From NCBI GenBank assembly GCA_903900155.1, contig CAIUMD010000105.1:79883-143882 (forward strand): a DNA stretch of 64,000 bases, in the 5' to 3' direction. A program made the position numbers and the translations under genes. The notes under the pieces were generated by a model. That model searched no databases, had not been told where the DNA came from, and was given only the letters and a program-made list of their open reading frames with translations. Positions 7,733 through 17,473 of this stretch are shown here, one piece after another. The stretch's first letter is position 1. Every line of letters starts with the position of its first letter. Source of the DNA: an uncultured Caulobacterales bacterium (GTDB lineage Bacteria; Pseudomonadota; Alphaproteobacteria; Caulobacterales; Caulobacteraceae).

Positions 7733-10090
7733 ATGACCCTGACCCGCCGCTCTACGCTCGCCGCCCTGGGGGCCGCCTCGACCCTGACCGCCGCGCCCGC
7801 CCACGCCGCCCGGGCCAAGGCCGGGCCGTTGCGTCTCTGGTACCGCCAGCCCGCCAAGGAATGGGTCGAGGCCTTGCCGGTCGGCTCGGGCAAGCTGGGG
7901 GCGATGATCTTCGGCGGCGTCACGGCCGAGCGGCTGCAACTGAACGAGGATACCCTGTGGGCCGGCGGTCCGTACGAGCCGATCAATCCGGAGGCCAACG
8001 GCGCGCTGCCGGAGATCCGCCGCCTGATCGACGCCGGCGAATATGCGAAGGCCACCGATCTGGCCGACGCCAAGTTCATGGGCCTGCCCAAGCGGCAGAT
8101 GTCGTACCAGACGATCGGCGACCTGAAGCTGGACTTCCCGGGCTTGGGCGAGGCGGGCAGTGACTATGTCCGCGACCTCGACATCGACGGTGCGCTGGCC
8201 ACCACGAGCTTTACGTCCGGCGGCGTGCGTTACCTCCGCGAAGTGATCGGCAGCGCGCCGGACGGCGTGATCGCCGTGCGCCTGACGGCCAGCAAGAAGG
8301 GCGCGATCAGCGTCGACCTGTCCTTCGCCAGCCCGCTGAAGTCCAAGCCGGTCTCGTCGGTCGAGGGGACCCACCTGGTCCTGGCCGGCGCCAACGAGCC
8401 CTCGCAGGGCATCGACGCCAGGCTGAAGTTCGAGTGCCGCGTCGAGGTCAGGGCCAAGGGCGGCAAGGTCAGCGGCCAAATGGATGGCGAGCGCGGCGTG
8501 CTGTCGGTGAAGGGCGCCGACGAGGTGCTGCTGCTGATCGCGGCGGCCACCAGCTATCGCCACTATGACGACGTGTCGGGCGATCCGACGGCGCTGAACA
8601 AGGCGACCCTGGGTAAGCTCAGCACCAAGCCGTGGGCCAAGATGCTGGCCGAGCACCAGGCCGATCACCGGGGCCTGTTCCGCCGCGTCGGCGTCGACTT
8701 CGGCCGCACCCGCGCTGACCTTCTGCCGACCGATATGCGCATCAAGCAGTCGCCGACCACCGACGACCCGTCGCTGGCGGCGCTGTACTACCAGTACGGC
8801 CGCTACCTGCTGATCGCCTGCTCGCGTCCGGGCAGCCAGCCGGCCAACCTGCAGGGCGTCTGGAACGACAAGACGTTCGCGCCCTGGGGCGGCAAGTACA
8901 CGATCAACATCAATACCGAGATGAACTACTGGCCGGCCGAGCCGACCAGCTTGCCGGAACTGGTCGAACCGCTGATCGCGCTGGTCAAGGATATCTCCGA
9001 GACCGGCGCGCGCATGGCCAAGGCCATGTACGGCGCGCGCGGCTGGGTCACGCACCACAACACCGACCTGTGGCGGGCGACCGCGCCGATCGACGGCGCC
9101 AAGTACGGCGTCTGGCCGACCGGCGGCGCGTGGCTGTGCAAGCACGTCTGGGACCATTACGACTACGGTCGCGACAAGGCCTATCTGGAGCGGGTCTATC
9201 CGCTGATGAAGGGCTCGGCGCGGTTCTTCCTGGACACCCTGGTGGTCGATCCGAAGTTCGGCGTGCTGGTCACCAACCCGTCGATCTCGCCCGAGAACGA
9301 TCACGGCCATGGCTCGTCCATCGTCGCCGGCCCCACCATGGACCAGGCGATCGTCCGTGACCTATTCGACAACTGCCTGAAGGCCGAAGCCATCCTGGGC
9401 GGTGATCCGGCCTTTGTCGCCGAGCTGAAGGCGGCGCGCGACAAGCTGGCGCCGTACAAGATCGGCAAGGACGGCCAGCTGCAGGAATGGCAGGAGGACT
9501 GGGACGCCGACGCCAAGGATGTGCACCATCGTCACGTCTCGCACCTGTACGGCCTGTTCCCGTCGGACCAGATCTCGATCGACACCACGCCCAAGCTGGC
9601 GGCGGCGGCCAAGACCACCCTGATCACGCGCGGCGATCTTTCGACCGGCTGGGCCATCGCCTGGCGCCTGAACCTGTGGTCGCGCCTGGGCGACGGGGAT
9701 CACGCCCACGGCATCCTGAAGCTGCTGCTGGGTCCCGAGCGCACCTATCCCAACATGTTCGACGCCCACCCGCCGTTCCAGATCGACGGCAATTTCGGCG
9801 GGACCTCGGGCATGACCGAGATGGTCCTGCAAAGCCGCAACGACCGCATCTATCTGCTGGCGGCCCTTCCATCGGCCTGGCCGACCGGCCACATTACGGG
9901 CCTGCGGGCGCGCGGCGCGGTCGGGGTCGATGTCCGCTGGGCGGGTGGCAAGCTGACCGAGGCGGTGCTGACGGCCAAGGCTGACGGCGAGCATACGGTA
10001 GTCCATGCCGGCTCGACGCTGAAGGTCGCGCTGAAGAAGGGGCAGAGCGCTCGCCTCGTCGTGCGCAACGGCGCCCTGGCGCGCGCATGA
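7733..10090 (+). CDS. Glycoside hydrolase family 95 (alpha-L-fucosidase / alpha-L-galactosidase)
   Basis: This 785-residue enzyme belongs to GH95. It has a twin-arginine-like leader (LTRRSTLAALG) with cleavage after AHA, an N-terminal beta domain starting LRLWYRQPAKEWVEALPVG, then an (alpha/alpha)6 barrel. Family motifs are LQLNEDTLWAGGP, INTEMNYW (carrying the two active-site Asn), NPSISPEN (general acid Glu), HRHVSHLYGLFP and QIDGNFGG (Asp). GH95 enzymes invert terminal alpha-1,2-L-fucose, and some prefer L-galactose, both found on plant pectin and xyloglucan. It begins eight bases after the CE12 gene and its stop overlaps the CE8 start. Released fucose would feed the operon at 1-3149. Confidence 0.9.
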   Translation: MTLTRRSTLAALGAASTLTAAPAHAARAKAGPLRLWYRQPAKEWVEALPVGSGKLGAMIFGGVTAERLQLNEDTLWAGGPYEPINPEANGALPEIRRLIDAGEYAKATDLADAKFMGLPKRQMSYQTIGDLKLDFPGLGEAGSDYVRDLDIDGALATTSFTSGGVRYLREVIGSAPDGVIAVRLTASKKGAISVDLSFASPLKSKPVSSVEGTHLVLAGANEPSQGIDARLKFECRVEVRAKGGKVSGQMDGERGVLSVKGADEVLLLIAAATSYRHYDDVSGDPTALNKATLGKLSTKPWAKMLAEHQADHRGLFRRVGVDFGRTRADLLPTDMRIKQSPTTDDPSLAALYYQYGRYLLIACSRPGSQPANLQGVWNDKTFAPWGGKYTININTEMNYWPAEPTSLPELVEPLIALVKDISETGARMAKAMYGARGWVTHHNTDLWRATAPIDGAKYGVWPTGGAWLCKHVWDHYDYGRDKAYLERVYPLMKGSARFFLDTLVVDPKFGVLVTNPSISPENDHGHGSSIVAGPTMDQAIVRDLFDNCLKAEAILGGDPAFVAELKAARDKLAPYKIGKDGQLQEWQEDWDADAKDVHHRHVSHLYGLFPSDQISIDTTPKLAAAAKTTLITRGDLSTGWAIAWRLNLWSRLGDGDHAHGILKLLLGPERTYPNMFDAHPPFQIDGNFGGTSGMTEMVLQSRNDRIYLLAALPSAWPTGHITGLRARGAVGVDVRWAGGKLTEAVLTAKADGEHTVVHAGSTLKVALKKGQSARLVVRNGALARA

Positions 10091-11046
10091 TCGACGCGCG
10101 TCTGGTCCTGGGCCTGTTGCTGGCCACGGCGCTGAGCAATGTCGCCCTCGCCGAGACCCTGCGGGTCGGCCCTAAGGCGTCCTACAAGACCCTGACCGCC
10201 GCGGTCGAGGCCTTGCCGGCCGACGGCGGTACGATCGAGCTGGCGCCCGGCGAGTACCGTGAGAAGGTGACGATCGCCAAGCCGAATGTCCGCCTGGTGG
10301 GCGAGGGGGCTAGGCCCCAGGACGTGGTCATCGTCTGGAGCGACGGCGCGCGCAACGCCGGGGGGACCTTCAAGTCGTTCACGATGAACGTCACCGGCGA
10401 CGGCTTCAAAGCCAAGAACCTGACGATCCAGAACGACTACCGCCTGAAGGATCCGAACCCGTCCCAGGCCGTCGCCCTGGCGATCACCGCCGACCGCGCC
10501 GTGCTGGAGAAAGTGCGCCTGCTGGGCGCGCAGGACACGCTGTACGCCGCCTCCAAGAAGGACAAGCCCAGCCGGCAATACTTCAAGGACTGCTACATCG
10601 AGGGCCATGTCGACTTCATCTTCGGCGACGCCAAGGCCTTCTTCGACCGCTGCCATATTCACGGCATCGCCCACCAGAGCGTGATGATCACGGCGCAAAG
10701 CAAGAACCGGCCTGACCAGGACAGCGCCTATGTCTTCGACCGCACCCTGATCACGGCCGACAAGGACGCCACGGGCATCTTCTTCGGCCGCGCCTGGCGG
10801 CCGCTGGCCACGGTGATCTTCATGCGCTCGCGCATTGAGGCGCCGCTGGATCCCGCCGGCTGGCGCGAGTGGACGCCGGGCAAGACCGACACGCTAAGCA
10901 CCGCCTATTTCGCCGAGTACGCCTCGACCGGTCCGGGGGCCAGTCCCAAGACCCGCGAGCCGCGCACCCATCAGCTGACCGACGACCAGGCCAAGGCCTG
11001 GGATCGCCGCAAATTCCTGGCCGGCCCCGACGGCTGGAACCCCTGA
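10087..11046 (+). CDS. Pectin methylesterase (carbohydrate esterase family 8)
   Basis: This 319-residue protein is a right-handed beta-helix pectinesterase with a Sec signal peptide (to NVALA, about residue 22). All family signatures are present: GEYREKV, SQAVAL, AQDTL (catalytic Asp150), DFIFGDA (Asp176) and FFGRAWR (Arg). It hydrolyses methyl esters of polygalacturonate, exposing acid groups for pectate lyase. The start ATG overlaps the GH95 stop (ATGA), so the two are translationally coupled. Confidence 0.92.
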   Translation: MIDARLVLGLLLATALSNVALAETLRVGPKASYKTLTAAVEALPADGGTIELAPGEYREKVTIAKPNVRLVGEGARPQDVVIVWSDGARNAGGTFKSFTMNVTGDGFKAKNLTIQNDYRLKDPNPSQAVALAITADRAVLEKVRLLGAQDTLYAASKKDKPSRQYFKDCYIEGHVDFIFGDAKAFFDRCHIHGIAHQSVMITAQSKNRPDQDSAYVFDRTLITADKDATGIFFGRAWRPLATVIFMRSRIEAPLDPAGWREWTPGKTDTLSTAYFAEYASTGPGASPKTREPRTHQLTDDQAKAWDRRKFLAGPDGWNP

Positions 11047-11059
11047 GAACGAGTATTCC

Positions 11060-14000
11060 ATGCGTCTCGACCGCCGCAGCTTCCTGACCACCAGCCTGGG
11101 CGTCGCCGCCGCCACGGGCCTGGCGCCAACCACCGGCTTCGCCGCCGAGCCGTCGCTGGCTCTCCCGGACGACGGCTGGCGGCTGTGGATCGACCAGGGC
11201 GCGGCCTGGAAGGACGACGTCATCCATCTGCCGGGGACGTTCGAACTGGCCAGGCTGCCGGTGAACCCGCCGACCGGCGGCTGGGGCGCCTTGGCCTCGG
11301 GCGAGGCGATCACCGTCACCTTGCCGACCACGGTCGAGCAGCACTTCTGGGGCGCGTTCGGCGCGCGGCCCTACGGCGCCGACGAGTACCGCTACGCCGA
11401 GGACGACGATGTGCCGCGCTACGGCGCCTACAAGGGCGTGTCGTGGTGGAGCCGGACCGTCGACATCCCGGCGTCCGCAAAAGGCCAACGCGTGATGCTG
11501 AACATCCGCGGCGCGCGCATGCGGGCCGAGGTGTTCCTGAACGAGCAACTGGTCGGCTACTCGATCATGTCGGAGCTGCCGATCCACTGCGATCTCAGCG
11601 ACGCCATGAAGCCCGGCGAGGCCAACCGCCTGTCGATCCGCATCACCAATCCGGGCGGCCGCTTCGACTGGCGCGACTCCACGACCATGATGTGGGGCAA
11701 GCTGAAGGTCTTCGCCTCGCACGGCTTCGGCGGCCTGGATCGCGGCGTCACCCTGAGCATCCACCCGCGTGCGGCGCGCATCGACGACGCCTGGGTGCTG
11801 AACACGCCCAATCCGCGCCAGGTCACCGGCTTCATGGAGGTCGTGCTCGACAAGCCGCTGCCCAAGACGGGCCTGGATAAGCTGAAGACCAAGGCCGTCG
11901 TCGAGCTGACCGATGACAAGGGCGCGCCGGTCGCCGCCACGGCGACGATGGACGCTGTCGAAGCGCTGGACGACAAGCGCCTGCGGGTCCGCTTCACGGT
12001 CGCCGCGCCCGGCGCTCAGATCTGGGACCTGAAGACCCCGGTGCTGCACCGCCTGCGCTTTTGGTGGACCGAAGCCAAGGGCGCGGTCGACACGCGCGAG
12101 GTCCGCTTCGGCTTCCGCTGGTTCGGCGTCGACGGCGTCGGGACCGACGCGCTGCTGCGCCTGAACGGCCGCCGCGTGCGGCTCTATTCGGCGATCTCGT
12201 GGGGCTATTGGGGCTTCAACGGCCTGTGGCCGACGCCGGAACTGGCCAAGCGCGAGGTGACCTCGGCCCACGCCCTGGGCCTGAACGCGCTGCACTTCCA
12301 CCGCAATGTCGGCAAGCCCGAGGTGTTCGACGCAATGGACGAGATGGGCCTCTTGCGGGTCATGGAGCCCGGCGGCGGCCGCCACGCCATCGGCCGTGAC
12401 CTCAAGCCCGGCGAGAAGCTCTCCGAAGCCGATACGTTCAGCCGCGATTTCCTGGTCGAGAAGTGCAAGACCATGGTCCGTGCGTTCCGCTCGCGGCCGT
12501 CGCTTGTGCAGTACACCCTGCAGAATGAGATCGGCGCGAACCTGGCCAATCCCGACGTGCAGGCGGTGCTGAAGGCCATGCACGACCTGGACCCCAGCCG
12601 CGCGGTGATCCTGAACGACGGCTTCGTCAAGCGCGGCGCGGCCCAGGCCATGTACCTGCCGTACAACGACCACTACTACCGCTCGGACGTCGAGGAATGG
12701 GGCGGCTGGTGGGTCGAGCACCAGGGCGCCGGCGACCAGTGGTACGACCGCTTCTACAAGTCCAAGGACGACTACATCCACATGCAGAAGGGCAAGCCCT
12801 TCATCGTCGAGTTCGGCGAGATGCAGGGGTGCGCCACGGCCGACAATCACGAGGCCATGGTCGTCGAGATCCTGGCCAAGGGCGGCAAGAGCTACGACCT
12901 GCAGGACCACAAGGACATCGTCGCGGCCACCAATAGCTATATCGAGCGCTGGGGTTTCAAACAGGCCTTCCCGACATCCGAGACGCTGTGGCTGTCGGTC
13001 GGCCGCAAGGTCTATGAGAGCTGGCGCAACTATCTCGAGAACATCCGCCTGGGCGAGACGGTCGACGTGGCGGCGATCTCGGGCTGGGAGACCACCTCGA
13101 TCGAGAACCACTCGGGCATTGTCGACGTGCTGCGCGGCTTCAAGGCCGATCCGACCCTGCTGAGCCAGGCCCTGCGGCCGGTGATGGCGATCGCCAAGCC
13201 GCGCGCCCTGGCCTATGCGGCCGGCGAGACCGCCGAGCTGGACATCTGGTTCTTCAACGACAGCGGCGCGCCGGCGACCGGCGAGGTCGTGCTGAGCCTG
13301 GTGGGCGAGAGCGGCGCGGTCCAGGAACTGGGTCGTTGGCCGGCTCCCACCCAGACGCCCGACCAGTTGAGCTATCTGCTGGCCGAGAGCTTCCGAACGC
13401 CGGCCCTGACGCGTCCGGGCCTGAACACGATCCGCGTAGCCTTCGGCGACGTGGTCTCCGACCGCGAGATCTGGGTGACGGCCGCCGCGGCCAAACCCGT
13501 CAAGCCGATCAAGCTGGGCGTCTCGGGCATCGCCAAGAGCCTGCGCGAGCAACTCGTCGCCCTGCCGAATGTCGTGGTCGAGGATTTCAAGCCGGGCGTT
13601 CGCTACGCCGGCATCGTCGCCTCGGGCCTGAAGACCGACGAGATCATCCGCCGCCAGGTCGGCGAGCAGACCGGTCTCGAGGCCCAGCCCAAGAAGGGCG
13701 AGAAGCCGGTCGTGGTGCTGGGCGAACTGCCGGCCGAGGTGCTGGCCGCCGCCAAGGCGGGGACGCCGCTCTTGGCCATGGTCCAGGAAGACGGCTTGGC
13801 CGACGGCGTCGCCAAGCAGCTGCAGAGCCTGGGCCTGTTCAGCTACACGGGCCAGGTCGGCGGTCTGCGCGCGCCGTGGATGGGCAACTGGAACTATGTC
13901 CGCGCCCACTCGACTTTTGCGGGCCTGCCGACCGACATGGCCATGAGCGTGCTGCACCAGGTCGAGGGCCAGCCCTCGAACGGCTTGCTCATCGACGGGG

Positions 14001-14179
14001 ACGGCATTGAGGTGGTCGCCGCCTACAGCCGCGACCACGACCGCAAGAACGGCGCGGCCAGCTTCACGGTCCGCAAGGACAAGGCCCGCGTGCTGGTCCA
14101 CCGCCTGCCGGACATGGTCAAGCCTTTGCAGCAGCGGTGGCTGGCCAATGCGGTGAGCTGGTTGGCGACCGGCGCCTAA
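11060..14179 (+). CDS. Glycoside hydrolase family 2 enzyme, Tat-exported, pectin-associated
   Basis: This 1039-residue enzyme has a twin-arginine leader (LDRRSFLTTSLG) and cleavage near AFAA. A GH2 sugar-binding jelly roll (about 60-235), an immunoglobulin-like domain (about 240-350) and a TIM barrel (about 355-690) follow. The catalytic pair is visible: acid/base Glu490 in LQNEIG and nucleophile Glu584 in FIVEFGE. An extra C-terminal region (about 700-1039), partly glutamine-amidotransferase-like in layout, is typical of large GH2 forms. GH2 covers beta-galactosidase, beta-glucuronidase and related activities; the substrate cannot be read from sequence, but the neighbours suggest a pectin side-chain sugar. 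Confidence 0.85.
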   Translation: MRLDRRSFLTTSLGVAAATGLAPTTGFAAEPSLALPDDGWRLWIDQGAAWKDDVIHLPGTFELARLPVNPPTGGWGALASGEAITVTLPTTVEQHFWGAFGARPYGADEYRYAEDDDVPRYGAYKGVSWWSRTVDIPASAKGQRVMLNIRGARMRAEVFLNEQLVGYSIMSELPIHCDLSDAMKPGEANRLSIRITNPGGRFDWRDSTTMMWGKLKVFASHGFGGLDRGVTLSIHPRAARIDDAWVLNTPNPRQVTGFMEVVLDKPLPKTGLDKLKTKAVVELTDDKGAPVAATATMDAVEALDDKRLRVRFTVAAPGAQIWDLKTPVLHRLRFWWTEAKGAVDTREVRFGFRWFGVDGVGTDALLRLNGRRVRLYSAISWGYWGFNGLWPTPELAKREVTSAHALGLNALHFHRNVGKPEVFDAMDEMGLLRVMEPGGGRHAIGRDLKPGEKLSEADTFSRDFLVEKCKTMVRAFRSRPSLVQYTLQNEIGANLANPDVQAVLKAMHDLDPSRAVILNDGFVKRGAAQAMYLPYNDHYYRSDVEEWGGWWVEHQGAGDQWYDRFYKSKDDYIHMQKGKPFIVEFGEMQGCATADNHEAMVVEILAKGGKSYDLQDHKDIVAATNSYIERWGFKQAFPTSETLWLSVGRKVYESWRNYLENIRLGETVDVAAISGWETTSIENHSGIVDVLRGFKADPTLLSQALRPVMAIAKPRALAYAAGETAELDIWFFNDSGAPATGEVVLSLVGESGAVQELGRWPAPTQTPDQLSYLLAESFRTPALTRPGLNTIRVAFGDVVSDREIWVTAAAAKPVKPIKLGVSGIAKSLREQLVALPNVVVEDFKPGVRYAGIVASGLKTDEIIRRQVGEQTGLEAQPKKGEKPVVVLGELPAEVLAAAKAGTPLLAMVQEDGLADGVAKQLQSLGLFSYTGQVGGLRAPWMGNWNYVRAHSTFAGLPTDMAMSVLHQVEGQPSNGLLIDGDGIEVVAAYSRDHDRKNGAASFTVRKDKARVLVHRLPDMVKPLQQRWLANAVSWLATGA

Positions 14180-14204
14180 ACCAAGAAAAGAGGGAGGGCT
14201 TTTG

Positions 14205-15437
14205 ATGATCACCCGACGCGACACGCTGCTGGCCGCCGCTGCCCTGGCGGCCACGCCCGGCCTCGTCATGGCCGCGCCGCGCAAGGCGCCGTTCGAGCGC
14301 CTGGGCTGGGCCGGCAAGACGCTCGGCGGCGACGGCGGCAAGGTCATCCGGGTCAAGACCCTGGCCGGCGGCGGTCCTGGTTCTTTGCGTGAAGCTATCG
14401 CCGCAAAGGGGCCGCGCACGATCGTCTTCGACGTCGGCGGGGTGATCGACCTGGCCCGTCACAGCATCAAGGTCACCGAGCCCTTCCTGACCATCGCCGG
14501 CGAGACCGCGCCGTCGCCGGGCGTCACCCTGATCAAGGGCAGCCTGGCCATCGAAAGCCACGACGTCATCGTCCGCCACATCCGCGTGCGCGCCGGTCGC
14601 GACGGCGAGCCCAGCAAAAGCGGCTGGGAAGTCGACGGCATCACCTGCTGGAAGGCCTACGACGTCATCGTCGACCACTGCTCGACCAGCTGGGCCACCG
14701 ACGAGAACCTGTCGGCCTCGGGCCCGCGCTTCTCGGGCGGCGAGGACCCGGCCAAGTGGCGCGCCGGAACCTCGCACCGCATCACCTTCAGCAACAACAT
14801 CGTCGCCGAGGGCCTGTCGAACGCCAGCCACCTGAAGGGCGAGCACTCCAAGGGCAGCCTGATCCACGACAACGCTTACGATGTGTTGATCGCCCGCAAC
14901 CTGTATGCCCACAACCGCGAGCGCAACCAGCTGTTCAAGGGCGGGGTCGAGGCCGTGACGGTCAACAACTTCATCTACAATCCCGGCACGCGCTGCATGC
15001 ACTACGCCCTGAACGCCAGCGAGTGGGTCGGCCACCAGTGGCGCGTGGGCCAGCTGGCCATCGCCGGCAATGTCGTGAAGGGCGGCGCCTCGACCCGGCC
15101 GGACCTGCCGTTCCTGATCGTCGAGGGGCAGGGGGACCTGGAGCTGTACGCCTTCGACAATCCGGCCCACTATGCCGACGGGACCGAGATGCCGCCGGTG
15201 CGCATCCTCAACACCGACCCGTTCCCCAAGATCAAGCACCTGACCAAGCCGCCGTTCTGGCCGGAGGGGCTGAAGCTGATGCCCTCCAGCCAGGTCGAGG
15301 CCTATGTGCTGGCCAATGCCGGCGCGCGACCCTGGGACCGCGACCCCGTCGATCGCCGAATCATCCGCGAGGTCAAGACCGGGACAGGCAAGGTGATCGA
15401 CGACGAGAAGGACGTCGGGGGTTACCCGAAGGCTTAG
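14205..15437 (+). CDS. Pectate lyase, PL1-like, Tat-exported
   Basis: This 410-residue parallel beta-helix lyase has a twin-arginine leader (ITRRDTLLAAAA) cleaved after VMA. Family features include GGGPGSLREAI, TIVFDVGGVIDL, the WATDENLS motif with Ca2+-binding acids, SHRITFSNNIVAEGL and repeated asparagine-ladder turns. Such enzymes cleave de-esterified polygalacturonate by beta-elimination. I choose ATG 14205 over the TTG just before it because AGGGAGGG lies about nine bases upstream. It completes the enzyme run; the pectin methylesterase two genes upstream would prepare its substrate. Confidence 0.88.
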   Translation: MITRRDTLLAAAALAATPGLVMAAPRKAPFERLGWAGKTLGGDGGKVIRVKTLAGGGPGSLREAIAAKGPRTIVFDVGGVIDLARHSIKVTEPFLTIAGETAPSPGVTLIKGSLAIESHDVIVRHIRVRAGRDGEPSKSGWEVDGITCWKAYDVIVDHCSTSWATDENLSASGPRFSGGEDPAKWRAGTSHRITFSNNIVAEGLSNASHLKGEHSKGSLIHDNAYDVLIARNLYAHNRERNQLFKGGVEAVTVNNFIYNPGTRCMHYALNASEWVGHQWRVGQLAIAGNVVKGGASTRPDLPFLIVEGQGDLELYAFDNPAHYADGTEMPPVRILNTDPFPKIKHLTKPPFWPEGLKLMPSSQVEAYVLANAGARPWDRDPVDRRIIREVKTGTGKVIDDEKDVGGYPKA

Positions 15438-15449
15438 TCGGTTCGAGAA

Positions 15450-15534
15450 CCTCGCCCTTCGACAAGCTCAGGGTGAGGTTCTCTACTGACAAGCGTTGCA
15501 ATAGTCCTCACCCTGAGCCTGTCGAAGGGCGAGG
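15450..15534. repeat. REP-like inverted repeat between pectate lyase and flavoprotein genes
   Basis: Two 29-base arms (15450-15478 and 15506-15534) are reverse complements with a single mismatch, separated by 27 bases. Each arm contains the CCTTCGACA..CTCAGGG core widely dispersed in intergenic DNA of Caulobacter and other alphaproteobacteria. The RNA could form a long hairpin ending the pectate lyase transcript. Confidence 0.75.
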
Positions 15535-15595
15535 GCGGTCCCTGTGTCTCTCACACCGATGGCGTATCGGCCCCGTTCCGGCTAAGACCCGCGCC

Positions 15596-17236
15596 ATGCT
15601 GCGTATCTCGGAACTGAAGCTGCCGCTCGGCCACCCGCCGGAGGCCATGGCGCCGGCCATTGTCGAGCGTCTCAGGATCGCGCCCGACGAGTTGCTGAGC
15701 CACGTGGTGGCGCGTCGGGCCCACGACGCGCGCCGCAAGTCGGCGATCCTGATGGTCTATTCGGTGGACGTCGAGCTGCGCGACGAGGCCGCGGTCCTGG
15801 AGCGCTTCAAGGGCGATCACCATGTCCGCGTCCGACCCGACACCGACTACAGGTTCGTGGCCCAGGCGCCGGAGGGCTTCGACGGTCCGCGCCCGGTGGT
15901 CATCGGCGCCGGTCCCTGCGGCCTGTTCGCCGGCCTGATCCTGGCCCAGATGGGCCTGAAGCCGATCATCGTCGATCGCGGCAAGATCGTGCGCGAGCGG
16001 ACCAAGGACACCTGGGGCCTGTGGCGCAAGAGCGAGCTGAATCCGGAGTCCAACGTCCAGTTCGGCGAGGGCGGGGCGGGGACCTTCTCGGACGGCAAGC
16101 TCTACAGCCAGATCAAGGATCCGCGCTTCCTGGGCCGCAAGGTGCTTGAGGAGTTCGTCGCCGCTGGCGCGCCGGAAGAGATCCTGACCGAGGCCCATCC
16201 GCACATCGGCACCTTCCGCCTGGTGCACATGGTCGAGCAGATGCGCGCGCTCATCGAGAGCCTGGGCGGCGAATATCGCTGGCAGCACCGGGTCGAGGAC
16301 TTCGACATCGAGGTCGCCGCCGACGGTTCGCGCAAGCTGAAGGGCCTGCACATCGCCGGCCACGGCTATCTGCCCGCGACGCACGTGGTCATGGCCCTGG
16401 GCCACAGCGCCCGCGACACCTTCCAGACGCTGCACGATCGCGGCGTCCATATCGAGGCCAAGCCGTTCTCGATCGGCGTGCGGATCGAGCATCCGCAGTC
16501 GTGGATGGACAAGGCGCGCTTTGGCGACTGCGCCGGTCACCCGGACCTGGGCGCGGCCGACTACAGCCTGTCGCACCACTGCAGCAACGGTCGCACGGTT
16601 TACAGCTTCTGCATGTGCCCGGGCGGCACGGTGGTGGCGGCGACCTCCGAGCCCGGCCGCGTCGTGACCAACGGCATGAGCCAGTATTCGCGCAACGAGC
16701 GGAACGCCAATTCGGGCTTTGTGGTCGGCATCGATCCCGAGCGCGATTATCCGGGTCACCCGCTGGCCGGCATCGAGTTCCAGCGCAAGTGGGAAAGCCT
16801 GGCCTATGTGGCGGGCGGCTCCAGCTACAAGGCGCCGGGCCAGAAGGTCGGCGACTTCATGGCTGGCCGGCCGTCGAGCGAATTTGGCGAGGTGCAGCCG
16901 TCCTACAAGCCGGGCGTGACCTTGACCGACCTGTCGGCCTGCCTGCCGGACTTCGTGATCGCGGCCATGCGCGAGGCGCTGCCGGTCTTCGGCCGCCAGA
17001 TCGCCGGCTACGATCATCCGGACGTGGTCCTGACCGGCGTCGAGACCCGGACCTCCTCGCCGATCCGCATCACGCGCGGCAAGGACTTCCAGAGCCTCAA
17101 CACCGCCGGCCTGTTCCCGGCCGGAGAGGGCGCGGGCTATGCCGGCGGCATCCTTTCGGCGGCGGTGGACGGCATCAAGGTCGCCGAGGCCGTGGCGCAG
17201 GCGTACGTGGCCGAAGGCCTGATCGCGGCCCGCTGA
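15596..17236 (+). CDS. FAD-dependent dehydrogenase, COG2509 type
   Basis: This 546-residue flavoprotein begins with a small ferredoxin-like domain (about 1-80), then a Rossmann FAD site (VVIGAGPCGLFAGL, about 102-115), a conserved SNVQFGEGGAGTFSDGKL stretch, cysteines in FCMCPGG, and a C-terminal FAD closure (LFPAGEGAGYAGG). This architecture defines a broad bacterial family of NAD(FAD)-utilising dehydrogenases whose substrate is unknown. The ATG at 15596 is chosen because homology begins there; the frame is open much further upstream, antisense-like, over the pectate lyase. Confidence 0.85.
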   Translation: MLRISELKLPLGHPPEAMAPAIVERLRIAPDELLSHVVARRAHDARRKSAILMVYSVDVELRDEAAVLERFKGDHHVRVRPDTDYRFVAQAPEGFDGPRPVVIGAGPCGLFAGLILAQMGLKPIIVDRGKIVRERTKDTWGLWRKSELNPESNVQFGEGGAGTFSDGKLYSQIKDPRFLGRKVLEEFVAAGAPEEILTEAHPHIGTFRLVHMVEQMRALIESLGGEYRWQHRVEDFDIEVAADGSRKLKGLHIAGHGYLPATHVVMALGHSARDTFQTLHDRGVHIEAKPFSIGVRIEHPQSWMDKARFGDCAGHPDLGAADYSLSHHCSNGRTVYSFCMCPGGTVVAATSEPGRVVTNGMSQYSRNERNANSGFVVGIDPERDYPGHPLAGIEFQRKWESLAYVAGGSSYKAPGQKVGDFMAGRPSSEFGEVQPSYKPGVTLTDLSACLPDFVIAAMREALPVFGRQIAGYDHPDVVLTGVETRTSSPIRITRGKDFQSLNTAGLFPAGEGAGYAGGILSAAVDGIKVAEAVAQAYVAEGLIAAR

Positions 17237-17270
17237 CAGGATCTGGCTCTGCGCCCGATCTAAGGCCGGC

Positions 17271-17473
17271 GTGTCGACGTTGGGCGTCTACGGGCCCGAA
17301 ACAAGCGAAAACACCTTCTCGCGCTTGCCGGTGCGGCAGCACGAGAAGGTGCTCGTGTGGTTCTCGCGATCCGAGGGGCGGGCCTGGCTGGAGGCCGATC
17401 CCGATCTCACGGACGCCCAGGCGCGTCCGGCCCAGGTTCTGCGCCTGGACCCGACGGCTCGTTCGACGCTGCG

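Noticed and set aside
10820..14419. 1199-codon minus-strand open frame
   Set aside because: It is antisense to the CE8, GH2 and pectate lyase genes; its composition (Arg/Gly/Ala/His-rich) is that of a GC-rich shadow frame without recognisable domains.
15551..17017. 488-codon minus-strand frame over the flavoprotein
   Set aside because: Shadow of a well-supported FAD enzyme; no motif, no ribosome-binding site.
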